Source of the DNA: G963665815 sp942492065
GTDB lineage: Bacteria > Cloacimonadota > Cloacimonadia > Cloacimonadales > JAIOQZ01
Length of the DNA: 64,000 nt
Direction of reading: 5' to 3'
NCBI GenBank assembly: GCA_942492065.1
Contig: CALODV010000013.1
Location: 124,001 to 188,000 of the forward strand
Shown here: positions 9,632-18,645 of the stretch, in pieces
Layout: each line of letters begins with the position of its first letter
How positions within the stretch are numbered: the stretch's first letter is position 1
Made by a program: the position numbers and the translations under genes
Notes under the pieces: model-generated
Databases searched by the model: none
What the model saw: only the letters and a program-made list of their open reading frames with translations
Told to the model about the DNA's origin: nothing

Positions 9632-10564
9632 ATGAGAAAATTATGTCTTTTATTGCTGTCTATCATGCTGTTCTCTGCTGCTTTTGCTGTTGATCCGCAT
9701 AAAGAAATATTAGTTAATGAAGTTTCAGCAAATACAATTATCAAAGAAAATGAAAATTGGACAATGTCTTTAACATCACGCACAGGCGATCTTGTTATTA
9801 ATGAAATAAACTATAACTCCAGTGACACCTTCGATTGCGATGACTGGGTTGAGCTGTATAATCCTGCTGACTCATCACTTGATGCATCAGGATGGGAGTT
9901 CAGAGATGAAGACGATTCACACCAATTCTTCCTGCCTGTTGATACTATTATTCCTGCTGACGGATATATTGTTCTGGTAAACGATGTAAGCCTGTTTACA
10001 GCCTGTTTCCCCAATGTTACAAACTATATCGGTGACATTGGTTTTGGTTTCAGTGGGGGAGGTGAAGCATTGAGATTATATGATGCTAACGGTACACTTG
10101 TTGATTCTGTATCTTACGATGATGAAGACCCATGGCCAACTGAGCCTGATGGTGACGGTCCAACTCTTGAACTTATTGATCCGCTCTCAGATAATTCTGA
10201 TGCCTCTAACTGGCAGACATCTACCGGGCATGGTACTCCGGGAGCTGTAAATAATTTCGTAGGCATCGAAAAAGACACCATTATTAAACCTGCTGCAACA
10301 CTCCAGGCTTACCCGAATCCATTTAATCCAGCAACAAATATAGCTTTCAGTCTGCCTGAAGATACTAAAGTTGAACTAATTGTTTATAATATTATCGGTC
10401 AGAAAGTTAAAACTCTGGCTAACGATCAGATGACTGCCGGCTCGCATACAATAACCTGGAATGGTAATAATGATACAGGCAATTCAGTTGCTTCCGGTGT
10501 TTACTTTACGATTCTAAAAACCAAGAAAAACATATTAACTCAAAAACTCATTTTATTGAAGTAG
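9632..10564 (+). CDS. Secreted lamin-tail-domain protein with sorting domain
   Basis: 310 residues: a signal peptide (1-19, cut after SAAFA), a short unique stretch to about 48, a lamin-tail (LTD) domain (about 50-205, with GDLVINEINYNSSD and DDWVELYNP), and a FlgD-like C-terminal sorting domain (225-310: AYPNPFNP, YNIIGQKV, SGVYFT). LTD domains in bacteria sit in secreted or surface proteins and may bind nucleic acid or surfaces; here the role is unknown. GAGGAGG precedes the ATG. From codon 48 almost to the end the DNA is nearly identical to the 3' part of the next gene, so this looks like a copy of that module given its own signal peptide (or the reverse). Confidence 0.88.
   Translation: MRKLCLLLLSIMLFSAAFAVDPHKEILVNEVSANTIIKENENWTMSLTSRTGDLVINEINYNSSDTFDCDDWVELYNPADSSLDASGWEFRDEDDSHQFFLPVDTIIPADGYIVLVNDVSLFTACFPNVTNYIGDIGFGFSGGGEALRLYDANGTLVDSVSYDDEDPWPTEPDGDGPTLELIDPLSDNSDASNWQTSTGHGTPGAVNNFVGIEKDTIIKPAATLQAYPNPFNPATNIAFSLPEDTKVELIVYNIIGQKVKTLANDQMTAGSHTITWNGNNDTGNSVASGVYFTILKTKKNILTQKLILLK
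9773..10510 (+). repeat. Long direct repeat, copy 1 (LTD plus sorting domain)
   Basis: Matches 12339-13076 at a constant offset of 2566 bases. Reading the copies side by side I count about ten substitutions in 738 bases and no indel; the stretch near 10204-10475 is identical. Similarity drops sharply at both edges. Confidence 0.95.
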
Positions 10565-10582
10565 AGTAGATTTAAACCCCAC

Positions 10583-10612
10583 AAAAGCTGTTGATCATTC
10601 GACAGCCTTTTG
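10583..10612 (+). terminator. Rho-independent terminator
   Basis: Hairpin AAAAGCTGT / ACAGCCTTTT (one mismatch), followed by a T-rich tract. It resembles the terminator of the next gene and probably belongs to the same duplication. Confidence 0.7.
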
Positions 10613-10763
10613 TTTTCAATGCTTAGAGATTTAAATTTTTATAACAATATGAAATCGTTTAAGTGGAATAGATTTTCATTATTATCTGCTGAGTAAAGAA
10701 AAAGCAGGAAACTTCTGATTCTACAGCATAAAATATTAAAAGAAAGATATCCTGGAGGTTATC

Positions 10764-13130
10764 ATGAAAATTATTTGTATTACTATTCTGTCATTTCTAC
10801 TGTTCTCGACTGCTAATGCTGTTGATTTCTACGATATGGGAACAGTTCATAACATAGATATACAGTTTGAAGATCCCAACTGGGATGTAATTCTGGATCA
10901 GTTATACGCTGCAGGAGAAGAAGACAGACTAACGGCCTCAATCACAATTGATGGTGTACAGTTCGACAGTGTTGGTGTTAGATACAAAGGGAATAGCTCT
11001 TATTCTGCCAACCAAACAAAAAACCCGTTAAATATTAAACTGGATCATGTAATTGACGACCAGACCTGGAATGGCTATGGTACACTAAAGCTGTCAAACT
11101 GCTATAAAGATCCGTCTTTTGTCAGAGAAACCCTGAGCTATGAAATTGCTCGACAATATATGCCTGCCAGCAAAGCAAATTATGCTGATGTAACAATAAA
11201 CGGAACCCACATGGGGCTTTATACAAACGTACAGTCTGTTGATAAATATTTCATGGGAGAACATCTGGGCTGGACTGATGGTGTACGTATCAAAGGTGAA
11301 CTGCTTCAAGGAATCCAACAGCCAATAGTTGTCTGGGATTATCTTGGAACAGACTCTACATCATACATACCATATTTTGAACTGAAATCAGATGAAGGTT
11401 GGAATGAACTGATAAACTTTCTAAATATTTTTAACAATTCCCCGGATATTCTTGAAACAGTATTCAATGTGGACTATCATCTGTGGATGCTTGCTTATGA
11501 TATTCTCATGGTTAATCTGGATTCTCCTGTAAACTATGCTCACAATTACTACTTGTACGAAGATTCTGATAACAGACTCAATCCGATTTTATGGGATCTC
11601 AATGAGAACTTCGGTGTTTTCACCAACTTGTTTAGCAATCAGGGGTTGAACCTGATTACCATGCAGCAGCTTGATCCTCTGCTCAACTTGAATAATCCGA
11701 ATTACCCTATAATATCACAGGTCTTAAGTGATAATACTTACCAAAGAATGTATATTGCTCATATGAGAACGATGATAGAAGAAAATTTCAGCAATAATGT
11801 ATACTACACCAGAGCACTGGAAATTCAACAGATTATTGATCAGTATGTGCAAAACGATCAAAATAAATTCTACACATATCAGAATTTTCTGGATAATACA
11901 ACAACAGCTGTTTTCGGGGGAACTGGTGGTCCGGGACCAGGATCTCAAGCAATATGCGGAATCACTGAACTGATGGATATTCGCGTACAATGGCTGCTGC
12001 AGCAAAGTCTGTTCTCCAATGGGAATATTCCACAGTATTCCGTTGTGTTTCCATCATCTGGAGAAGCCAATCCCGGAGATATTGTTACAATAAATGCACA
12101 GATTACAGATGCAGATAATGTGTTCCTCGGCTACAGGTCATATGGAACACAGAAATTCACAAAAGTTGATATGTTTGATGATGGACAGCACGAAGACGGT
12201 TCTGCAGACGATGGTGTATTCGGAGCTTCTTTGACTGCAGGATATAGAGATATGGAGTATTATATTTATGCAGAGAATAGCGACCAGGGTGCATTCTATC
12301 CTGCCAGAGCTGAACATGACTTCCTTACGCTTCCAGTCACATCACGCACAGGCGATCTTGTTATTAATGAAATAAACTATAACTCCAGTGACACCTTCGA
12401 TTGCGATGACTGGGTTGAGCTGTATAATCCTGCTGACTCATCACTTGATGCATCAGGATGGGAGTTCAGAGATGAAGACGATTCACACCAATTCTTCCTG
12501 CCTGCTGATACTATTATTCCTGCTGACGGATATATTGTTCTGGTAAACGATGTAAGCCTTTTTACAACCTGTTTCCCCAATGTTACAAACTATATCGGTG
12601 ACATTGGCTTTGGTTTCAGTGGGGGTGGTGAAGCATTGAGATTATATGATGCTAACGGAACACTTGTTGATTCTGTGTCTTACGATGATGAAGACCCATG
12701 GCCAACTGAGCCTGATGGTGACGGTCCAACTCTTGAACTTATTGATCCGCTCTCAGATAATTCTGATGCATCTAACTGGCAGACATCTACCGGGCATGGT
12801 ACTCCGGGAGCTGTAAATAATTTCGTAGGCATCGAAAAAGACACCATTATTAAACCTGCTGCAACACTCCAGGCTTACCCGAATCCATTTAATCCAGCAA
12901 CAAATATAGCTTTCAGTCTGCCTGAAGATACTAAAGTTGAACTAATTGTTTATAATATTATCGGTCAGAAAGTTAAAACTCTGGCTAACGATCAGATGAC
13001 TGCCGGCTCGCATACAATAACCTGGAATGGTAATAATGATACAGGCAAATCAGTTGCTTCCGGTGTTTATTTTACGCTGTTGAAAACTGAAAAGACTACA
13101 ATAACCAAAAAACTCGTATTACTGAAATAG
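10764..13130 (+). CDS. Secreted CotH-like protein with lamin-tail and sorting domains
   Basis: 788 residues: signal peptide (1-19), a CotH-like atypical kinase domain (about 25-430), an Ig-like domain (about 435-525), LTD (528-685) and FlgD-like sorting domain (700-788, AYPNPFNP). CotH signs are VRYKGNSSYS near 75, LKLSNCYKDPSF near 112, NYYLYED and ILWDLNENFG near 270. CotH proteins are secretory-type kinases in Bacillus spores; bacterial surface forms joined to LTD domains are common but unproven as kinases. The ATG follows a GGAGG. The LTD and CTD part is almost the same DNA as in the preceding gene, and a terminator ends it. Confidence 0.88.
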   Translation: MKIICITILSFLLFSTANAVDFYDMGTVHNIDIQFEDPNWDVILDQLYAAGEEDRLTASITIDGVQFDSVGVRYKGNSSYSANQTKNPLNIKLDHVIDDQTWNGYGTLKLSNCYKDPSFVRETLSYEIARQYMPASKANYADVTINGTHMGLYTNVQSVDKYFMGEHLGWTDGVRIKGELLQGIQQPIVVWDYLGTDSTSYIPYFELKSDEGWNELINFLNIFNNSPDILETVFNVDYHLWMLAYDILMVNLDSPVNYAHNYYLYEDSDNRLNPILWDLNENFGVFTNLFSNQGLNLITMQQLDPLLNLNNPNYPIISQVLSDNTYQRMYIAHMRTMIEENFSNNVYYTRALEIQQIIDQYVQNDQNKFYTYQNFLDNTTTAVFGGTGGPGPGSQAICGITELMDIRVQWLLQQSLFSNGNIPQYSVVFPSSGEANPGDIVTINAQITDADNVFLGYRSYGTQKFTKVDMFDDGQHEDGSADDGVFGASLTAGYRDMEYYIYAENSDQGAFYPARAEHDFLTLPVTSRTGDLVINEINYNSSDTFDCDDWVELYNPADSSLDASGWEFRDEDDSHQFFLPADTIIPADGYIVLVNDVSLFTTCFPNVTNYIGDIGFGFSGGGEALRLYDANGTLVDSVSYDDEDPWPTEPDGDGPTLELIDPLSDNSDASNWQTSTGHGTPGAVNNFVGIEKDTIIKPAATLQAYPNPFNPATNIAFSLPEDTKVELIVYNIIGQKVKTLANDQMTAGSHTITWNGNNDTGKSVASGVYFTLLKTEKTTITKKLVLLK
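12339..13076 (+). repeat. Long direct repeat, copy 2 (LTD plus sorting domain)
   Basis: Second copy of the block at 9773-10510, inside the CotH-like gene. After the edge at 13076 the last codons differ clearly, while the terminators stay similar. Confidence 0.95.
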
Positions 13131-13150
13131 AGTAGATTGAAACCCCACAG

Positions 13151-13177
13151 AAGGCTGTTGATAATTCGACAGCCTTT
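13151..13177 (+). terminator. Rho-independent terminator
   Basis: Stem AAGGCTGT / ACAGCCTT with a ten-base loop and a short T run; it could also serve the convergent gene on the other strand. Confidence 0.75.
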
Positions 13178-13193
13178 ACTATTTACATCAAAA

Positions 13194-13961
13194 TCAACCA
13201 AAATGCTTTATAATTGACTGAACACCTATTTGCAGGATTTCTCTCAGTCGAAATTGTCTTTCAGAATCCACTACGCCTGTCCACTCATCCATGAAAGTCT
13301 TCTTGAATTCTATAGCGAGACACATTGCATTGTCAGGATAAAAGTGATTGATCCAGCGTGGGAAATATCCACCGGGAAACTTCACATTTACCCTGGCATC
13401 AATCTTATGGTCAACATAAGTCTCTTTTAGCATAGCAGTCTGAAACTCTTTAACAACAGGAAACCATTTTTCATTCAAGTTGCTTGTACCTATAATGATC
13501 TCAGGGTTGTTTTCCGGATCATCATATTCCTGACCCGGTCCCAGTCTGTGGTGATTGTATGAATGTATATCCAGAACCAGAAATTTATCGAATTTTTTAG
13601 TCATTTCATCGAGATGATATTTGATTCCCTTATAAAAGTTGTCATATATCGCCAAGCTCGCTTTTATCTGTTCATCTGAAGGCTGCTCTTTTCTTACAGC
13701 CATCCCCCAGGCATCTTCAGGCTTGATGTATACAGCTCTGTCCCGTGGCCGATTCAGATCGGTTTCGAACCTGCTGTATTCCGCGATGACAGTATTCTGG
13801 CTTATTTCTGTGAAAAAAGCAGTGAAAGGATCTTCCTCTCTAAGTTGATCAGCTTCTGAAATACCCAGATTATCTTTTGTTAACTCATTTAGTTTGTGTC
13901 CATTATGGACTGCAGTACAGATAAAAGGTTCGTGATATGTAAATGTTGATATAGCAGACAT
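13194..13961 (-). CDS. N-formylglutamate amidohydrolase family protein
   Basis: 255 residues, the usual family size, cytoplasmic. Family members (HutG type) hydrolyse N-formyl-L-glutamate, or related acyl amino acids, with a metal held by His/Glu residues. Visible signatures are AVHNGH near residue 17, ETDLNRPRD near 67 and LDIHSYNHHR near 128, plus LAIEFKK near 220. No other histidine-utilisation genes are near, so the substrate is uncertain; the gene stands alone, convergent with the CotH-like gene. Confidence 0.8.
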   Translation of the reverse strand: MSAISTFTYHEPFICTAVHNGHKLNELTKDNLGISEADQLREEDPFTAFFTEISQNTVIAEYSRFETDLNRPRDRAVYIKPEDAWGMAVRKEQPSDEQIKASLAIYDNFYKGIKYHLDEMTKKFDKFLVLDIHSYNHHRLGPGQEYDDPENNPEIIIGTSNLNEKWFPVVKEFQTAMLKETYVDHKIDARVNVKFPGGYFPRWINHFYPDNAMCLAIEFKKTFMDEWTGVVDSERQFRLREILQIGVQSIIKHFG

Positions 13962-14052
13962 TGTTCATCCTTTATTCATGTTTCTTATAATAAATGAATC
14001 TTAGATGCTGCATCAATCAAGGCAAGTTTTTTTTGAGCGAAGCAAAATCAGC

Positions 14053-16062
14053 CTACAAGAAGTCTTCTTCGGAAACCGGATCAGTACTCAAATCACCGTC
14101 AAGATCAACCATATCGGAATCACCTGCATAATTTGTGTAAGAGATCTTTTCAAGGTTGTTCAATCTCTCCAGGATGTTCTTAATCCTCTCGACTGATCCC
14201 TCTATTTTTCTGAAGTGCTTTGAGTTATGTTCCCTGTATTCTTCATCAAGTTTTGTCTCAAGTAGATTGATATTGCCTTGTATCACCATCAAGGGTTGAT
14301 TTATTTCATGGTTCGCAGTAACAGATAAAGCCATAACTGACTTGAGTCTTTCAAGATTGATCAATTCGTTCTGGGCTTTGTTCAAGTCTTCATGAGTTTT
14401 ATGCAGTTCTTCAAATGTTGTCTGTAGTTTCTGTTTCTGCCTGTTTATCTTGGTTCTGAGATGTTTTTCCTCTCTGTACTTAGTATAAATGTAAATTCCG
14501 AAAGCTACAATCACCAGAGCAACAGCAGCTATTGAGAATATAATCCAGTTCTGACTCTGAGAGTTGATCTTCTCTACGATAAGCTTGTTTTGGAGTTTTT
14601 CAATCTCTTTTTCCTTCTCAAAGAAATCATAGATTGTCTGTATTTCTGCAAGCTTTAGATGTGAGTATTCACTTAAAAGCGTATCCTTCAGCCCCTCAAA
14701 TTTCTTATAGTATTGCAGAGATTGATCGGCATTATTAACAAACTCATAGATATTAGATTTTCTCAGGTATATCTGCTTGAGCTCTTCTCTCATATCAAGT
14801 CTTCGGGCATCATCCTCAGCAATGGTAAGGAAATCAAGTGCCTTTTTATAGCTTTTTGTTTTGAGATAAATTGTCCCGATATCTGTGTAAATCGTGGGTA
14901 AAATATTCTGAAAGTTATTCTTCTGAGCTGTTTCCAGAGCAGTTTTGGCATATTCCAGCGCTTTCGAGTAATCCTTGAATTTTGTATACACTTCTGCCAG
15001 TCTGGTATTAACCTCAGTCAGTTTATAATAATGATTTTTACTTTCATAAATCCCTATAGCTTTTTTCATATAATTCACTGAGGCTGTCTGGTGCCCCAAG
15101 TCCTGGTAGATTTTCCCCAGATTGAAATAGTTATCTGCCACCTGTTCATTGTTGTTAATCTGCACATTCAGAATCTGAGCTCTGGTCAGGAAATCTATAG
15201 ATTTTTCATAATGATGCAGTTTTCTATAAACAGAGCTGATTTTGTTGTAAATCTCAGCAGTTTTCTTTTTATCTCCAAGTTCCTGAAAAGCTTCCAGAGC
15301 TGAGTAAAGAACATCCAGAGCTTTATCATAATGACCAGTTTCTCGGTAGCTTTCCCCTATATGAATGAGCATAGTCGCGATAAGAGTTGAGTCTCCACTA
15401 TCACTATAAATCTCCGTTGCCTTCAGCAAATACCCTTGAGCTCCTCGATACATGCCCTTTGCATTGAGATAGTCTCCAAGATAATGATAAGCTTTGGCCA
15501 ACAGGTTATTATCGTTACAGTCTTTTATGTCAGATATTAAATTTTGGGTATAACGTATTGCTGTGTCGTATTCACCCATTCTAAAATGACAATTGCCAAT
15601 CTCAAGATTGTTCTTCATTCTCAGAACTTCATGTTTCTTGTCTATAGCATACTCATTAGATGAATTGAACACTCTGATTGCTTCTTTATAATCTGCTTTC
15701 TCCATATATGCAGTTCCGAGTAGATATTTGAATTTTATCAACCACTCAACACTATCTTGTTCCTTCAGAATGCTTATTGATTCATTGATAATACTTATAG
15801 CTTTGGTTATATGCTTTTCTTCAATTAATGCTTTGCAGAGAAGGTATCTTACTTTAATAATATCCAGGCTTGTTTTCTCCGATATTGCCTCTCTCTTCAG
15901 TAAAGACTCAGTGTAAATGAAAACCTGAGATGTGTCCTGATTCAGATATTCAGATAACTGCTGACGGCAGTTTACTGCATTATCTGAAAGCTCGGCATGA
16001 CACAAAGGCATTAACAGAACAGTCAAAAGCAAATATGCAATAAAATTCTTGTGTGTAGGCAT
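14053..16062 (-). CDS. Membrane-anchored TPR protein with HisKA-like domain but no ATPase domain
   Basis: 669 residues. A signal peptide (1-23, ending CHAE) is followed by about ten tetratricopeptide repeats (about 35-450), a transmembrane segment near 505-528, and a long coiled coil. An H-box-like NHEINQPLMVIQGN puts a His near residue 585 in a four-helix DHp-like region. A complete kinase would continue with about 130 residues of HATPase; this protein instead ends after an acidic tail (DMVDLDGDLSTD), at a normal stop codon. It may be a phosphotransfer or dimerisation partner of another kinase, or a degenerate kinase (both inference). TPRs would face the periplasm if the signal peptide is used. 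It is a single gene on this strand. Confidence 0.8.
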   Translation of the reverse strand: MPTHKNFIAYLLLTVLLMPLCHAELSDNAVNCRQQLSEYLNQDTSQVFIYTESLLKREAISEKTSLDIIKVRYLLCKALIEEKHITKAISIINESISILKEQDSVEWLIKFKYLLGTAYMEKADYKEAIRVFNSSNEYAIDKKHEVLRMKNNLEIGNCHFRMGEYDTAIRYTQNLISDIKDCNDNNLLAKAYHYLGDYLNAKGMYRGAQGYLLKATEIYSDSGDSTLIATMLIHIGESYRETGHYDKALDVLYSALEAFQELGDKKKTAEIYNKISSVYRKLHHYEKSIDFLTRAQILNVQINNNEQVADNYFNLGKIYQDLGHQTASVNYMKKAIGIYESKNHYYKLTEVNTRLAEVYTKFKDYSKALEYAKTALETAQKNNFQNILPTIYTDIGTIYLKTKSYKKALDFLTIAEDDARRLDMREELKQIYLRKSNIYEFVNNADQSLQYYKKFEGLKDTLLSEYSHLKLAEIQTIYDFFEKEKEIEKLQNKLIVEKINSQSQNWIIFSIAAVALVIVAFGIYIYTKYREEKHLRTKINRQKQKLQTTFEELHKTHEDLNKAQNELINLERLKSVMALSVTANHEINQPLMVIQGNINLLETKLDEEYREHNSKHFRKIEGSVERIKNILERLNNLEKISYTNYAGDSDMVDLDGDLSTDPVSEEDFL

Positions 16063-16221
16063 TTATCACTCTTTTTTACTTTTGTATTACAAGTAGTTTA
16101 TTAGCCTAACATAAAAATTGTGTAAAGAAAGTGTATGGTTGAACTACGACAAAACAATACAATAGTTTTCTTATTCCGACCTTGAATCAAAAGTCATAAT
16201 ACAATTTATTTATGTATCGTT

Positions 16222-16959
16222 CTAATTGTTATCTATGTGATACACAATGATAACACTGCCAGTCACTTTTATCCTGCTTGAGTAATCTGAAACATTAGTT
16301 TTCAATTCGCTTTTGCTGTTAGTTGAAATGACAACATTTGAATACCCGGAACCAAACCTTACTTCAGGTTCTACTTCTTCAATTTCACCAATTTTACAAA
16401 ATGACACACCTCCCAGTTTCAAACCTAATTGCATTTCTATTTTAACAGCTTTCTCTTTGGCAGCATTTATTGATGCAGCCATAACTTCATCCTTCACCTG
16501 TGGTTCATTTGATAGAGAATAATCAGTATCGTTAATGTATACATCTTTTATTGAGTTTATTATAGTCAGTACCTGTTCCAGAATATCCAGATTCCTGACA
16601 ACAATTGCAGACTGCAGCATTGCTCTGAAATCTTTTGATGAAGACAGTAGTTTTTTCTCATAGCTTTCTCTGCTGTTTGAAGACCTGACAGAGATATCCT
16701 TTCTGTCTATCCCGATATCAACAAGATCATTTATCATTTGTTTAAGCTTGTTATCCAGATTATCATTAGCCTTTTCCAAGCTTGAATTATAATCGTGTAA
16801 ACTTAAGGAAAGAGTTACAATATCTGCATCATATTCCAATGTTGCAACACCCTCAACAACTAACTTGTTCTCTGGATAATCATACTGCTTGTATTCTTGA
16901 CCATACATAAAACTCCAGAATATAGTTAATGCCAAATAAAGCACGAAAAACTTGCTCAT
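16222..16959 (-). CDS. SIMPL (DUF541) domain periplasmic protein
   Basis: 245 residues with a signal peptide (about 1-20). The rest is one SIMPL/DUF541 domain: VEGVATLEYDADIVTLSLSL at the start, a helical middle (LDNKLKQMINDL), and the typical AKEKAVKIEMQLGLKLG followed by IGEI. Members occur in periplasm or envelope (Brucella BP26, E. coli YggE) and are tied loosely to stress tolerance; the biochemical role is unknown. The next gene on this strand, the SDR, lies 33 bases upstream, so the two may be cotranscribed. Confidence 0.85.
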   Translation of the reverse strand: MSKFFVLYLALTIFWSFMYGQEYKQYDYPENKLVVEGVATLEYDADIVTLSLSLHDYNSSLEKANDNLDNKLKQMINDLVDIGIDRKDISVRSSNSRESYEKKLLSSSKDFRAMLQSAIVVRNLDILEQVLTIINSIKDVYINDTDYSLSNEPQVKDEVMAASINAAKEKAVKIEMQLGLKLGGVSFCKIGEIEEVEPEVRFGSGYSNVVISTNSKSELKTNVSDYSSRIKVTGSVIIVYHIDNN

Positions 16960-16992
16960 TTCTCCTCCATTTTATTCTTGTCTTATCTGTTG

Positions 16993-17700
16993 TTATTTAA
17001 CAAGGTAACCCCCGTCAACAATCATGTTAGTACCTGTCACCCACTTTGAAGAATCAGAGATCAGGTATTTTACTGCGGAGACAACATCTTCCACCTGTCC
17101 CATTCCCAGAGGATTAGCTTCTGTCATCATCTTGATCTCTTCATCATCATGATGCTTCTTCAGCATATCTGTCTCAACTATCCCCGGAGAAACACAGTTA
17201 CACCTTATTTTCTTACGTGACAGCTCTTTAGCCCAAACCTTAGAAAGTCCAATCAAACCGGATTTAGCCGCTGCATAAAGCCCGTTACCTACTACACCAT
17301 TAACCGCAGCTGTAGAGGCAAACAGAACGAGTGAAGCTCCCGAGTTAATTTTCTTTTTCTTCAATAGTCTGTTAATTAGCAAAATCGGTGATTTCAGGTT
17401 GAGATCAATTATTGCATCAACAGATTTCTGTTTATAGAAACCGGCTGGGATTAGTTGAGTGCAACCGGCACAGCAAATAACACTATCAAGAACAGGCAAC
17501 TGGTCAACCAGTAGTTCTATTTCTTTCATATCAAGCATATCACATTTAATATACTCTGTGTCAAGTACTGATATATCCTGAATGTCGGTACAAAATACTG
17601 CTGCACCGGTATCGATGCATGCTTGAGACACAGCTTTTCCTATATTACCGTTTGCCCCGGTTATCAGAATGTTATTCCCGGATAGATTTATAATTTCCAT
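16993..17700 (-). CDS. Short-chain dehydrogenase/reductase
   Basis: 235 residues, a classical SDR: NAD(P)-binding TGANGNIG near residue 13, CCAG near 77 (in place of NNAG), a catalytic Ser in LFASTAAVNG near 130, and YAAAK near 143 holding catalytic Tyr and Lys. The C-terminal NCVSPGIVETDM and VDGGYLVK are also typical of FabG-like enzymes. The acidic DIQD after beta-2 (residues 40-43) suggests NAD rather than NADP. The substrate cannot be read from sequence. It probably shares a transcript with the SIMPL gene that follows. Confidence 0.88.
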   Translation of the reverse strand: MEIINLSGNNILITGANGNIGKAVSQACIDTGAAVFCTDIQDISVLDTEYIKCDMLDMKEIELLVDQLPVLDSVICCAGCTQLIPAGFYKQKSVDAIIDLNLKSPILLINRLLKKKKINSGASLVLFASTAAVNGVVGNGLYAAAKSGLIGLSKVWAKELSRKKIRCNCVSPGIVETDMLKKHHDDEEIKMMTEANPLGMGQVEDVVSAVKYLISDSSKWVTGTNMIVDGGYLVK

Positions 17701-17802
17701 GATTCATACCTTCAATGTGTTTTTTACATATTTGATAACATGTATATAAAAGTCAAATAATAAAAAACTGCAATAAAAACAATTGTCCCCCGGAAAAAAT
17801 CA

Positions 17803-17847
17803 TTGACAAAACTACACCGTGCTACAATTTTCGTAGCATGCTATATA
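17803..17847 (+). promoter_or_regulatory. Putative promoter/operator with inverted repeat
   Basis: TTGACA at 17803-17808 is followed by the inverted repeat TGCTAC-N7-GTAGCA (17820-17838) and an AT-rich TATATA at 17842. The spacing is not canonical. The repeat may be an operator for the HxlR-type regulator encoded just downstream (inference). Confidence 0.35.
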
Positions 17848-17979
17848 TTTTAAAGCACCATTGAGTACTCATACTGCAGTTAAAGTAATCTCTGCGAATA
17901 CTCCAAATCCGGAATAAGGAGTTACCGGGGAGATCGGATGAAAATCTACTAACAGCACATAATGTGCAAAGGAGTCAAA

Positions 17980-18177
17980 ATGCCAGTTATCACATTATCA
18001 ATGGGAAAAATGGATATTATCGACGAAAATGTAAAGAAGAAGCTTATCAAAGGACTTACTGAAGTTGCTGTAGAAGCCACAAAGATCGACACTGAAAAAT
18101 TCACTGTTTTCATTCAGGAATATCCTCTTGAAAACATTGGACACGCAGGAAAGTCAATCAAAGAGTTAATTGGTTAA
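17980..18177 (+). CDS. 4-oxalocrotonate tautomerase family protein
   Basis: 65 residues starting MPVITLSMG. In this family the N-terminal Pro, exposed by Met removal, is the catalytic base, so the ATG at 17980 with AAAGGAG six bases before it is chosen over an ATG at 17962. The protein has the beta-alpha-beta fold length of the 4-OT family and the expected FIQEYPLENIGHAGK C-terminal half. Members interconvert enol and keto acids or dehalogenate; the substrate here is unknown. It precedes an HxlR regulator, separated by a hairpin. Confidence 0.88.
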   Translation: MPVITLSMGKMDIIDENVKKKLIKGLTEVAVEATKIDTEKFTVFIQEYPLENIGHAGKSIKELIG

Positions 18178-18187
18178 GAAGGAACTT

Positions 18188-18222
18188 GCCATAATCCTTC
18201 CTTAGGGGATTATGGCATTGTT
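18188..18222 (+). terminator. Hairpin after the tautomerase gene, probable terminator
   Basis: Ten-base perfect stem GCCATAATCC / GGATTATGGC with a nine-base loop; the tail ATTGTTCATTT is only moderately T-rich, so it may be an attenuator between the tautomerase and the HxlR gene. Confidence 0.6.
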
Positions 18223-18276
18223 CATTTACAAGAATATTAAAAGTAGATGATAGTAACATCAAGATCAGGAGATTCT

Positions 18277-18645
18277 ATGTCTATACCTACTCCGGGGAAA
18301 CCGGTCAGAGGGTCCAAGTCAGGAGTACCAATCATGGCATTATTCGATCTGGTTGGTCGAACCTGGGCTATGGGAGTAATCTGGCAGCTGCAGAATGGTC
18401 CTTATACTTTCAGAGACCTGCAGGCACGCTGTGAATCAATTTCACCATCAATCCTCAACAGCAGAATAAAAGATCTCAGAGAAGCAGATATTGTAGAAAG
18501 GACTCTGGATGGTTATCAACTAACCCAAAGAGGTGACAAACTAATAGAGCTAATCAAGCCTTTTGGCAATTGGTCAAGAGACTGGGCAAAAGATATTTTC
18601 GATTATGAACTGCCCCCCAAATCAGAAGAGGACATAAATGACTGA
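18277..18645 (+). CDS. HxlR-family winged-helix transcriptional regulator
   Basis: 122 residues from the ATG at 18277, preceded by AGGAG. The HxlR layout is clear: LVGRTWAMGVIWQLQNGPYTF (helix 1-2 region), the recognition segment ISPSILNSRIKDLREADIVE, and the wing DGYQLTQRGDKLIEL. It lacks the N-terminal redox Cys of some members, so it more likely senses a ligand. Its end overlaps the next gene by eight bases, implying translational coupling with the HIT/GalT-like protein. Possible targets are the palindrome at 17820-17838 and its own operon. Confidence 0.88.
   Translation: MSIPTPGKPVRGSKSGVPIMALFDLVGRTWAMGVIWQLQNGPYTFRDLQARCESISPSILNSRIKDLREADIVERTLDGYQLTQRGDKLIELIKPFGNWSRDWAKDIFDYELPPKSEEDIND

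Noticed and set aside
11580..11620. CotH motif WDLN as loss of a catalytic Asp
   Set aside because: The Asn form is, as far as I recall, usual in secreted bacterial CotH-like proteins, so it is not evidence of a defect.
17962..17979. Upstream ATG for the tautomerase
   Set aside because: It would bury the catalytic N-terminal Pro; the ribosome binding site serves the ATG at 17980.
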